From: Chloroflexota bacterium
GTDB lineage: Bacteria; Chloroflexota; Limnocylindria; Limnocylindrales; Limnocylindraceae
Assembly (NCBI GenBank): GCA_947483025.1
Contig: CANKMK010000055.1
Coordinates: 1 to 5,095, forward strand
DNA: 5,095 nucleotides
Reading direction: 5' to 3'
Below are positions 1 through 5,095 of this stretch, one piece after another. A program made the translations under genes and the position numbers. The notes under the pieces were generated by a model. The model was not told the origin of the DNA. It did no database searches and saw nothing but the letters and a program-made list of their open reading frames with translations. Every line of letters begins with the position of its first letter. Within the stretch, counting starts at the first letter, position 1.

Positions 1-73
1 CCTCATACCCAATATGGATCTCCTCGTTGGAGTCGTTCAGGGTGGCGTACGTGATCTTCAACTTCTCAGCCAT
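1..73 (-). CDS. N-terminal fragment of unidentified protein (possibly aldehyde dehydrogenase family)
   Basis: Only the first 24 codons are present; the gene continues past the left edge. Read on the minus strand it starts MAEKLKITYATLNDSNEE and continues IHIGYE with no stop. The start is well supported: AAGGA (plus-strand 81-85) sits 7 bases upstream of the ATG. The opening residues remind me of the N terminus of some aldehyde dehydrogenase / 1-pyrroline-5-carboxylate dehydrogenase-like proteins, but 24 residues contain no catalytic motif, so this is a guess. It lies 51 bases downstream of the Fur-family gene on the same strand and could be co-transcribed with it, although a small hairpin lies between them. 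I am fairly confident a gene starts here and not confident of its function. Confidence 0.55.
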   Translation of the reverse strand, partial: MAEKLKITYATLNDSNEEIHIGYE

Positions 74-93
74 GGGTCCATCCTTACTTGTGC

Positions 94-112
94 GGCGCAC
101 ATGCGGTGCGCC
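94..112. repeat. Short perfect inverted repeat between the Fur-family gene and its downstream neighbour
   Basis: GGCGCAC (94-100) and GTGCGCC (106-112) are perfect inverse complements around a 5-base loop, ATGCG. The hairpin lies in the 51-base gap between the stop of the Fur-family gene and the start of the left-edge gene. No T-run follows on the minus strand (the next bases read GCACAAGTAAGG), so it does not look like a canonical intrinsic terminator. It could be a weak attenuating hairpin, an operator or a chance GC-rich palindrome. Confidence 0.4.
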
Positions 113-124
113 ATCGCGCAGAGT

Positions 125-583
125 CTACCGCGCGGCGGCGGCCCGGCACGAGGGGCAGCGCCCTTGGAGCGAGAGGTGGTCAAGGTCGGCGGCGTAGCCG
201 GTGGCCCGCTCAATCGCCACGAGGATCGGCTTCGCAGCTTCGGCATCAAGTTCCACCTCGGCGCCGCACCCCTGGCAGTGCACGTGCCCGTGCGCGACGA
301 CCTCTTCTAGGTGGTAGGTCTCTCGCCCATCGACTCCGTGGTGATGCGTGGCAAACCCCAGCTCTTCAAGAAGATCAAGCGTGCGATACACGGTGGAAGG
401 GGTGGCCGAAGGATCAGCCGCACGCACGCGCTCCACCAGTTCGGCCCCGGTCGCATGGCCGTCGGAGGCGGCGAGCACGTCGGCGATCAGCTGCCGCTGC
501 TCGGTCCAGCGCTGACCACGCGCCTGCACCGCCGCCTGGAGGCGGGTGGCGAGCGTCTCTTTCGGTTCGGGTGCTGTAGCCAT
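125..583 (-). CDS. Fur-family metal-responsive transcriptional regulator (Nur/Zur-like candidate)
   Basis: Predicted 152-residue cytoplasmic repressor, a normal length for the Fur family. The N-terminal winged helix spans about residues 8-85; the recognition helix region reads ATPSTVYRTLDLLEELG (60-76), matching the family pattern. The C-terminal dimerisation and metal domain has HGHVHCQGCG (98-107) and HLSLQGRCPSC (136-146). Cys103/106 and Cys143/146 form two CxxC pairs, the usual structural zinc site. Candidate regulatory ligands are His43, His80-82, His91, His98, His100, His102 and His136. I chose the ATG at 583 because the family N terminus fits there; an upstream ATG at 691 would run through the control region and into the cbiM leader. 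There is no clear Shine-Dalgarno, so the mRNA may have a very short leader. The gene is divergent from the Co/Ni importer operon, with a Nur-like palindrome between, which suggests a nickel or cobalt sensor (inference). Fur, Zur and PerR functions cannot be excluded by sequence alone. Confidence 0.93.
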   Translation of the reverse strand: MATAPEPKETLATRLQAAVQARGQRWTEQRQLIADVLAASDGHATGAELVERVRAADPSATPSTVYRTLDLLEELGFATHHHGVDGRETYHLEEVVAHGHVHCQGCGAEVELDAEAAKPILVAIERATGYAADLDHLSLQGRCPSCRAAAAR

Positions 584-606
584 CTCGGGCAGGATACGGG
601 ATGGCT

Positions 607-626
607 TATTGCAACGTGTTGCGATA
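607..626. promoter_or_regulatory. Putative Fur-family (Nur-like) operator between regulator and cbiM
   Basis: The 20-bp stretch TATTGCAACGTGTTGCGATA is an imperfect palindrome: 8 of 10 base pairs are symmetric, with a core of GCAAC-GT-GTTGC. It sits 23 bases upstream of the regulator's start codon and 47 bases upstream of cbiM. It resembles the Nur box described for Streptomyces nickel regulator Nur (TTGCAA-N5-TTGCAA), but the half-site spacing here is 4, not 5. It overlaps possible -10-like elements in both directions, as expected for a shared operator with autoregulation. Binding is inferred, not shown. Confidence 0.6.
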
Positions 627-632
627 GACTCT

Positions 633-669
633 CCTCCTGGCCCAGCGGTCGAAGCTGGCCTGAAGGAGG
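633..669 (+). promoter_or_regulatory. Hairpin in the cbiM leader that would sequester its Shine-Dalgarno
   Basis: CCTCC (633-637) can pair fully with GGAGG (665-669), which is the core of the cbiM Shine-Dalgarno. Inside this, GGCC (639-642) plus AGC (644-646) pair with GCTGGCC (654-660), leaving C643 bulged. The loop is GGTCGAA (647-653), and an asymmetric internal loop separates the two stems. The fold has 12 base pairs in total, mostly G-C. It would hide the ribosome-binding site if transcription starts at or before about 633. A start at about 635, suggested by a weak -10-like GATAGA at 623, would remove the outer stem. Confidence 0.45.
664..669 (+). promoter_or_regulatory. Strong Shine-Dalgarno of cbiM
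   Basis: AGGAGG, within GAAGGAGG, lies 4 bases before the ATG at 674. It is the strongest ribosome-binding site in the window and fixes the start of cbiM. The reading frame is open a further 121 codons upstream, but that stretch is antisense to the regulator gene. Confidence 0.8.
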
Positions 670-673
670 CTCT

Positions 674-1627
674 ATGTATCCCCAGCTCCACATCCCTGAC
701 GGGTTCCTCTCACCACAGATCTCCCTCCTGCTCTGGCTTGCGACGGCCGTGTTGATCGGGGTCGCCGTACGTAGAACCGGTCGTGCCGACGTGCGCAAGA
801 TCGCCTCCCAGCCAATCTTGATGGGGGTGCTCGGCGCATTCATCTTCGCGGCGCAGATGTTCAACTTCCCCGTTGCCACAGGCACCAGCGGCCATCTACT
901 CGGCGGAGTTCTCGCCGGATACCTGCTCGGCCCGTGGGCCGGCACGATTGTCATGGCGACGGTGATTGGCATCCAGGCGCTCCTCTTTCAGGATGGTGGC
1001 CTCTTGGCACTCGGCGCGAACATTTTCAACATGGGGATCATCGGCACACTCGGCGGCTCCTTTGTTGCTCGCGGAATCGGCATGGCGCTCGGCGGTAGTC
1101 GCAGTGCATCGATTCTTGGTGCAGGAGCCGCTTCATGGCTTGCCGTCGTTGCAGCTGCGGGATTCACCACACTGCAACTTGGCCTTTCCGGCACCACTGA
1201 TGTTTCGATTGGTCTACCCGCCATGCTCGGTGTGCATGCGCTGATTGGCATTGGTGAGGCGCTCATCACTGTTGCTGCGCTCACGTTTATTGCACAGACG
1301 GCTCCAGACATTTTGGCGGGCGTTGCCGCGCCGTCAAAGGCATCCCCCGTTCGTCGACTCATTACTGGGGTGGTGATCGCAGGTGGGGTTGCCACCCTTG
1401 CGAGCCTCTTTGCATCAACTGACCCAGATGGTCTCGAGGCTATTGCGAAGCAGCTTGGATTCATACACGCAGGTGCGGGGACACCATTTGAACTCTTCCC
1501 CGATTACACCATTCCCGGCCTTGATGGTGGCGCATCGACCATCGTCGCTGGTGTTCTCGGGATCATCGTGGTGATTGGCGTGCTGTTCGCACTCGGACGC
1601 CTCGCGCGGAGTCGAGCACAATCATGA
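674..1627 (+). CDS. cbiM: ECF transporter substrate-binding membrane subunit CbiM/NikM with fused C-terminal PDGLE domain
   Basis: Substrate-specific (S) component of an energy-coupling-factor importer for Co2+ or Ni2+, in the cytoplasmic membrane; 317 residues. The family N-terminal motif HIPDGFL is at 6-12, the conserved SGHLLGG with metal-ligand His74 at 72-78, and the signature QALLFQDGGLLALGANIFNMG begins at 101. GVHALIGIGEALIT (187-200) is also typical. Hydrophobic segments fall near 13-33, 48-62, 77-106, 112-140, 146-168, 184-208, 228-247 and 287-308. The C-terminal part starts with PDGLE (251-255) and ends in one membrane helix, so a CbiN/NikN-like partner is fused and no separate cbiN is present. 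Oddity: the usual M-H start is replaced by MYPQLH, moving the ligand His from position 2 to 6. The stop overlaps the cbiQ start (ATGA). Cobalt versus nickel cannot be decided from sequence; the Nur-like operator favours nickel. Confidence 0.95.
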   Translation: MYPQLHIPDGFLSPQISLLLWLATAVLIGVAVRRTGRADVRKIASQPILMGVLGAFIFAAQMFNFPVATGTSGHLLGGVLAGYLLGPWAGTIVMATVIGIQALLFQDGGLLALGANIFNMGIIGTLGGSFVARGIGMALGGSRSASILGAGAASWLAVVAAAGFTTLQLGLSGTTDVSIGLPAMLGVHALIGIGEALITVAALTFIAQTAPDILAGVAAPSKASPVRRLITGVVIAGGVATLASLFASTDPDGLEAIAKQLGFIHAGAGTPFELFPDYTIPGLDGGASTIVAGVLGIIVVIGVLFALGRLARSRAQS

Positions 1628-2409
1628 TCGCTGAACCGCGCGGCGTTGGACGAGACGCGCGCGCTGCAGTGATTACCACGCTTGCGTTTGTCATCGCGGT
1701 CGCACTGCTGCCGCCGGGCTCATATCTGGCACTGCTCTTTGCCTGGCTGCTGCTGGCATTTGCTGGTGCGCTGCTGGGGATCGCCCCAGGGCGCCTCGCG
1801 CGGCGCGGCCTCGTTGCGCTGCCATTCGTGGTCGCCGCAGTACCGATTGTGTTCTTGCGGAGTGACGAGCTGCTCTGGGCTGGAACCGTCGGGCCGCTCA
1901 CCCTGCAGGTCTCGGGTGCGGGACTGCGCATCGCGTTGACCGCACTCCTCAAGGCGTGGATCAGCGTTCAGGCATCCGTTCTGCTCCTGGCGCTCGCAAG
2001 TGCCCCCGCAATTGTCACGGCCCTCCGTCGCATGCGACTCCCCGACGTCATCGCCACCAGTGCAGGCCTGACGATCCGCTACCTCGAGCTGCTTCGTGAC
2101 GAGGCGCGACGGATGCTCCGCGCCCGCACCGCACGCTCCGCAAGCCCCGTGGGTGTGGGGCGAGAGCGAATTGGCGGAAGCATCTCGTGGCGCGCCCGCA
2201 CAACCGGAAGCCTTGTTGGTTCGCTCTTCTTGCGGGCCTACTCCCGAGCGCAGCGCATCGAAGAGGCCGCCGCCTCTCGTGGGGCGACCGGCTCACTCTC
2301 CATCGGCACCCTCCCGCCCGCCGACCCACGCCTCACGCTCAAACTCATCGGGGTGCTCTTGTTGGTGCTCACCCTCACCCTCTGTGGCGCGTTGCTGCCG
2401 CGACTGTAG
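1624..2409 (+). CDS. cbiQ: ECF transporter transmembrane coupling subunit CbiQ/EcfT
   Basis: Energy-coupling membrane subunit that links ATP hydrolysis by CbiO to movement of CbiM; 261 residues, the usual size. Hydrophobic segments lie near 13-31, 34-54, 62-78, 103-126 and 239-258. The long cytoplasmic coupling region (about 130-225) carries the two Ala-Arg-type elements that contact the ATPase: ARRMLRARTA (161-170) and EAAASRG (214-220). The linker between them (171-205) is rich in Ser, Gly and Arg. The ATG overlaps the cbiM stop by 4 bases; GGAG at 1608-1611 is too distant to be a good Shine-Dalgarno, so translation is probably coupled. General EcfT proteins for vitamins share this fold, but the flanking CbiM makes the Co/Ni role firm. 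Confidence 0.92.
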   Translation: MIAEPRGVGRDARAAVITTLAFVIAVALLPPGSYLALLFAWLLLAFAGALLGIAPGRLARRGLVALPFVVAAVPIVFLRSDELLWAGTVGPLTLQVSGAGLRIALTALLKAWISVQASVLLLALASAPAIVTALRRMRLPDVIATSAGLTIRYLELLRDEARRMLRARTARSASPVGVGRERIGGSISWRARTTGSLVGSLFLRAYSRAQRIEEAAASRGATGSLSIGTLPPADPRLTLKLIGVLLLVLTLTLCGALLPRL

Positions 2410-2418
2410 GCTGAACGA

Positions 2419-3225
2419 ATGACGGAACAGCACGAACACCCGCACACGCATCCAGGGCTTCCGGTGCCGCACAGCCATGGGCATGACCATGCGCACGATG
2501 CGCCGCTTGCACCAACAGGCGACGGCACGATCGCCATCTCGCATCTGCACTTTCGCTACCCCGATGGGACCGAGGCGCTCCGCGGTATGGACCTCTTGAT
2601 CGCGGGCGGTGAGAAGGTTGCGCTGCTCGGACCGAACGGTGCGGGGAAGAGCACCTTGATGCTGCACCTCAACGGGATCCACCGCCCGACGCATGGCACC
2701 GTGCACGTGGCGGGGATGCAAGTGTCAAACGAGTCAATCGGCCGCGTACGCGCTGAGGTCGGACTCGTCTTTCAGGATCCCGATGATCAGCTCTTCAGCC
2801 CAACCGTTTGGGATGACGTTGCGTTTGGCCCCACCCACATGGGCCTCACCCCGGGCGCAATTCACGATCGCGTCGAGGTCGCACTTGCCGCCGTTGGCGC
2901 ACTCGACTTGGCGCAGCGTGCGCCGATGCGCCTCTCCATCGGTCAGCGCAAGCGTGTCGCCCTTGCCACCGTCCTTGCCATGAATCCAAGCATCTTGGTG
3001 TTCGACGAACCATCGGCTGGACTTGACCCACGTGGTCGACGCGAACTCATTGAGTTGTTGCAGTCACTCACGCAGACGCTCATCGTCAGTACCCATGACC
3101 TTGAGTTGGCGCGCGCCGCATTCCCCCGCAGCATCGTGGTTGATCGCGGCGTGATCGTGGCTGACGGATCAACGAGCGAGATTCTGGCGAATCGCGAGCT
3201 GCTGCTCGCGCACGGACTCGCCTAA
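2419..3225 (+). CDS. cbiO: ECF transporter ATP-binding subunit CbiO/EcfA with histidine-rich N-terminal tail
   Basis: Cytoplasmic ABC ATPase that powers the Co/Ni importer; 268 residues. The nucleotide-binding domain starts near residue 36. Walker A GPNGAGKST is at 71-79, the Q-loop FQDPDDQLF at 118-126 (Gln119), the signature LSIGQRKRVALA at 172-183, Walker B ILVFDEP at 192-198 (Glu197 catalytic), the D-loop SAGLD at 199-203 and the switch His226. The signature is LSIGQ, not LSGGQ; variation at this position is tolerated in CbiO relatives. Residues 1-35 are an added tail with nine His (5, 7, 9, 11, 18, 20, 22, 24, 26), likely to bind metal and reminiscent of HypB and UreE tails. The start is 9 bases after the cbiQ stop and in the same frame; the Shine-Dalgarno is weak. 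A single ATPase gene implies a CbiO homodimer. Confidence 0.95.
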   Translation: MTEQHEHPHTHPGLPVPHSHGHDHAHDAPLAPTGDGTIAISHLHFRYPDGTEALRGMDLLIAGGEKVALLGPNGAGKSTLMLHLNGIHRPTHGTVHVAGMQVSNESIGRVRAEVGLVFQDPDDQLFSPTVWDDVAFGPTHMGLTPGAIHDRVEVALAAVGALDLAQRAPMRLSIGQRKRVALATVLAMNPSILVFDEPSAGLDPRGRRELIELLQSLTQTLIVSTHDLELARAAFPRSIVVDRGVIVADGSTSEILANRELLLAHGLA

Positions 3226-4508
3226 GACTTCGCCCCTTTAGCGCGCGCCGCGCGCAGCGCCGCGATCCGATCGCGCAGTTCCACCTCTGCTCCACTCCCC
3301 GACGGCGAATAGAAACGCTTCGACGCGATCTCGCGCGGCAGATACTCCTGGTCGACATCGAACGGTTCACCAACAGCGTGTGGTGACTGATAGGTTTTTG
3401 CCGCTGCGCGCAGATGGCCAGGGACTGGGAGTTGACCGCCCGTTGCGATCTGTTCACGAGCCGCAGCGAGCGCCTCGCCGGCGCGCGGCGACTTCGGCGC
3501 ACTCGCGAGATAGGTGACCGCTTGCGCGAGCGCCCAATCGCACTCCGGTGATCCGGCGAGCTCGACGACCTGTGCTGCGGCTGCGGCAAGCGGAAGTGCT
3601 GCGGGATCAGCGTTGCCAACATCCTCTGACGCGGAGACCAGCAGTCGGCGTGCAATCACGCGCGGATCTTCGCCCCCTTCAAGTGCAGTCGCGAGCCACC
3701 AGATCGCCGCGTCAGGATCGTTACCGCGAATGCTCTTGATCAGCGCGGAGGTGACGCCGGACTGGTCGTACGGAAGGCTTCGATCTTGTGCGGCGAGGAG
3801 TACTTCGCGCGGCGTGATCTCCTTGCCATCCGCCGTCATCAGGGCGGCCATCTCTAAGAGAGTAAGGAGTCGGCGCGCATCACCCGATGCGTAGCCGACC
3901 AACTGTCGGCGCGCGTCGGCATCAACCTGTATCGCTCCGTTAAAGCCGCGGGGATCCGAAAGCGCGCGGTCCAGCAGCGCCTCCAGGTCGTCGCTGCTGA
4001 GCGGGGCGAGGCGGAAGGTGCGCATGCGCGAGAGAAGCGCCGGCGAGATGGCGCGTGGCGGTGCCTCGGTCGTTGCGCCAACCAAGATGATCGTCCCCGC
4101 CTCCACATGTGGCAGGAGGGCATCTTGCTGGGTGCGCGAGAAGCGATGTAGCTCATCGATGAAGAGCAGGGTCTGCTCGCCATGCTCACGACGCTCGATC
4201 GCTGCTGCGACCGCCTTGCGGACCTCGGCAACGCCGTCACTCGTTGCAGAGAGACTCGTTGGGACCGCCTTCAGTGATGTCGCGATGACAGCGGCGAGAG
4301 TGGATTTACCGCTCCCGGGTGGTCCCCAGAGCAAGAGCGAGGGCGCCTCGCCGCGCTCAATAAGTCGGCGCAGTGGCCCACCTGGACCTACCAAGGCCAC
4401 CTGCCCCACCACCTCATCAAGGGTCGATGGGCGCATCCGCGCGGCAAGGGGCTGCGCCGGTGCGAGGCCACCAAGGAGCGTTGCCTTCTCTTTCATTCCA
4501 CTGATCAT
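3222..4508 (-). CDS. rarA: AAA+ ATPase RarA/MgsA (replication-associated recombination protein A)
   Basis: Clamp-loader-like ATPase of the RarA/MgsA/WRNIP1 family, which acts at stalled replication forks; 428 residues, a normal length. It begins with PLAARMRPSTLDEVVGQ (20-36). Walker A is GPPGSGKST (62-70), Walker B LLFIDELHRF (114-123; Asp118, Glu119), sensor-1 region GATTEAP (144-150), the Arg-finger region ALLSR (157-161) and sensor 2 SGDARRLL (208-215). The family C-terminal domain includes LPYDQSG (245-251), LIKSIRGNDPDAA (256-268) and a SASEDVGNADP stretch (292-302). The usual GATTENP is GATTEAP here. I prefer the ATG at 4508 because GAAGGG lies 4 bases upstream (plus-strand 4513-4518); the ATG at 4496 is possible and would remove 4 residues. 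Its stop interlocks with that of cbiO, and its start is 40 bases from the divergent helicase gene. Confidence 0.95.
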   Translation of the reverse strand: MISGMKEKATLLGGLAPAQPLAARMRPSTLDEVVGQVALVGPGGPLRRLIERGEAPSLLLWGPPGSGKSTLAAVIATSLKAVPTSLSATSDGVAEVRKAVAAAIERREHGEQTLLFIDELHRFSRTQQDALLPHVEAGTIILVGATTEAPPRAISPALLSRMRTFRLAPLSSDDLEALLDRALSDPRGFNGAIQVDADARRQLVGYASGDARRLLTLLEMAALMTADGKEITPREVLLAAQDRSLPYDQSGVTSALIKSIRGNDPDAAIWWLATALEGGEDPRVIARRLLVSASEDVGNADPAALPLAAAAAQVVELAGSPECDWALAQAVTYLASAPKSPRAGEALAAAREQIATGGQLPVPGHLRAAAKTYQSPHAVGEPFDVDQEYLPREIASKRFYSPSGSGAEVELRDRIAALRAARAKGAKS

Positions 4509-4512
4509 CGCA

Positions 4513-4518
4513 CCCTTC
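4513..4518 (-). promoter_or_regulatory. Shine-Dalgarno that decides the rarA start
   Basis: Read on the minus strand, GAAGGG lies 4 bases before the ATG at 4508. The alternative ATG at 4496 is preceded only by CAGTGGA, with no useful spacing. This supports 4508 as the main start. Confidence 0.55.
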
Positions 4519-4548
4519 ACGCCGCTCTCGGGTACGCTTGCCCAACTG

Positions 4549-5095
4549 ATGCCCGATTTTTCTGAACTAGGACTTGCCCCCGAACTCCTACGAGCCGTCG
4601 CTGACGAGGGGTACACCGAACCGACCCCAATTCAAGCCCAGGCGATTCCGCACGTCCTTCAGGGCCGCGACCTTCTCGGCGCCGCCCAGACGGGAACGGG
4701 GAAGACTGCCGCATTCGTTCTGCCGATCTTGCAGCTGCTCAAGCCGATGTCCTCCACCTCACCAAGCCCTGCACGCCATCCGGTGCGAGCGCTCGTCCTC
4801 ACGCCAACGCGCGAGCTTGCCGTGCAGATCTCGGAGAGCGCGGCGACCTATGGCCGACATCTGCCACTGCGCAGCGGCGTCGTGTACGGCGGCGTGCCGA
4901 TGCCACCACAGCAGAAGATGCTCCTCGCCGGACTCGAGATCCTCATCGCAACGCCGGGCCGACTCCTCGATCACGCCAACTCCAAGACGGTGAATCTCTC
5001 GCAGGTGTCGATCCTCGTGCTCGATGAGGCCGACCGAATGCTCGACATGGGTTTCATGCCCGACCTGAAGCGCATCCTCGCCATGATTCCAAAGC
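4549..5095 (+). CDS. rhlE: DEAD-box RNA helicase, RhlE-like, N-terminal part (cut by right edge)
   Basis: ATP-dependent RNA helicase, cytoplasmic, with likely roles in ribosome assembly or RNA turnover. The first 182 codons are present and open to the edge, covering nearly all of the first RecA-like domain. Visible motifs: upstream aromatic Phe4, Q motif GYTEPTPIQ (21-29), motif I AQTGTGKT (46-53), Ia PTRELA (86-91), GG (114-115), Ib TPGR (135-138) and motif II DEAD (159-162). The run DEADRMLDMGFMPDLKRI after motif II is typical of the RhlE subgroup. The second RecA domain and the C-terminal tail, which would settle the subgroup, are outside the window. No Shine-Dalgarno precedes the ATG; TACGCT at 4533-4538 could be a -10 element 10 bases upstream, suggesting a leaderless or near-leaderless transcript. 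Confidence 0.93.
   Translation, partial: MPDFSELGLAPELLRAVADEGYTEPTPIQAQAIPHVLQGRDLLGAAQTGTGKTAAFVLPILQLLKPMSSTSPSPARHPVRALVLTPTRELAVQISESAATYGRHLPLRSGVVYGGVPMPPQQKMLLAGLEILIATPGRLLDHANSKTVNLSQVSILVLDEADRMLDMGFMPDLKRILAMIPK

Noticed and set aside
14..579. Plus-strand open frames over the regulator gene (14-310 and 88-579)
   Set aside because: Both are low-complexity, Arg/Gly/Pro-rich translations opposite a clear Fur-family gene, with no recognisable motif.
311..673. Upstream in-frame extension of cbiM giving a 438-residue protein
   Set aside because: The extension is antisense to the Fur-family gene, has no family similarity, and the strong AGGAGG plus the family N-terminal motif fix the start at 674.
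584..673. Cobalamin or NiCo riboswitch upstream of cbiM
   Set aside because: The available leader is under 70 bases and lacks the conserved B12-box or the NiCo four-way junction size; only a simple hairpin is visible.
584..691. Longer N terminus of the Fur-family protein from the ATG at 691
   Set aside because: The extra 36 residues run through the operator and the opposing cbiM leader and start, and they do not match the family.
1140..1540. Somewhat lower GC in the middle of cbiM as a sign of horizontal transfer
   Set aside because: The impression is by eye only, the shift is mild, and the flanking operon genes look like the rest of the window.
3086..3894. Alternate-frame open frames across the rarA region (3086-3655 minus, 3514-3894 plus)
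   Set aside because: These are shadows in high-GC DNA; the RarA motifs run uninterrupted in the chosen frame.
4509..4616. Longer RarA N terminus from the ATG at 4616
   Set aside because: It would overlap the start of the divergent helicase gene, has Ser-rich sequence unlike the family, and a good Shine-Dalgarno supports 4508.

Overview
The window is compact, high-GC bacterial DNA. It has seven protein genes, with gaps between them of at most about 90 bases. The start of the Fur-like gene, the helicase start and the tight packing fit a high-GC lineage such as Chloroflexota or Actinomycetota. No 16S or other taxonomic marker is present, so the assignment is weak.

Left part (1-673). The minus strand carries the first 24 codons of an unidentified gene that runs off the left edge. 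An aldehyde dehydrogenase-type N terminus is a guess. Upstream of it on the same strand is a Fur-family metalloregulator of 152 residues with two CxxC pairs. Between the regulator and the next gene, which is divergent, lies a 90-base control region. It holds an imperfect 20-bp palindrome that resembles the nickel-type Fur-family (Nur) operator. Further in, it holds a hairpin that would bury the Shine-Dalgarno sequence of the transporter operon.

Middle part (674-3225). Three tightly packed plus-strand genes encode a complete energy-coupling-factor (ECF) cobalt/nickel importer: CbiM/NikM with a fused C-terminal PDGLE (CbiN-like) domain, the CbiQ/EcfT transmembrane coupler, and the CbiO/EcfA ATPase. 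cbiM and cbiQ overlap by ATGA, and cbiQ and cbiO are 9 bases apart. The ATPase begins with a histidine-rich tail (nine His in residues 5-26), and CbiM has four extra residues ahead of its usual metal-binding His. The likely circuit is a nickel- or cobalt-sensing Fur-family repressor that controls itself and the importer from a shared operator. This is inference from arrangement and motif; the metal is not proven.

Right part (3222-5095). The minus strand encodes a RarA/MgsA AAA+ ATPase for replication-fork maintenance. Its stop codon interlocks with that of cbiO. Forty bases upstream of its start, on the plus strand, a DEAD-box RNA helicase of the RhlE type begins and is cut by the right edge after 182 codons. 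These are housekeeping genes, apparently unrelated to metal uptake.

No RNA genes, mobile elements, CRISPR arrays or convincing intrinsic terminators were seen. The genes are known families. The less ordinary signals are the control region between the regulator and cbiM and the metal-binding tails of the transporter subunits.
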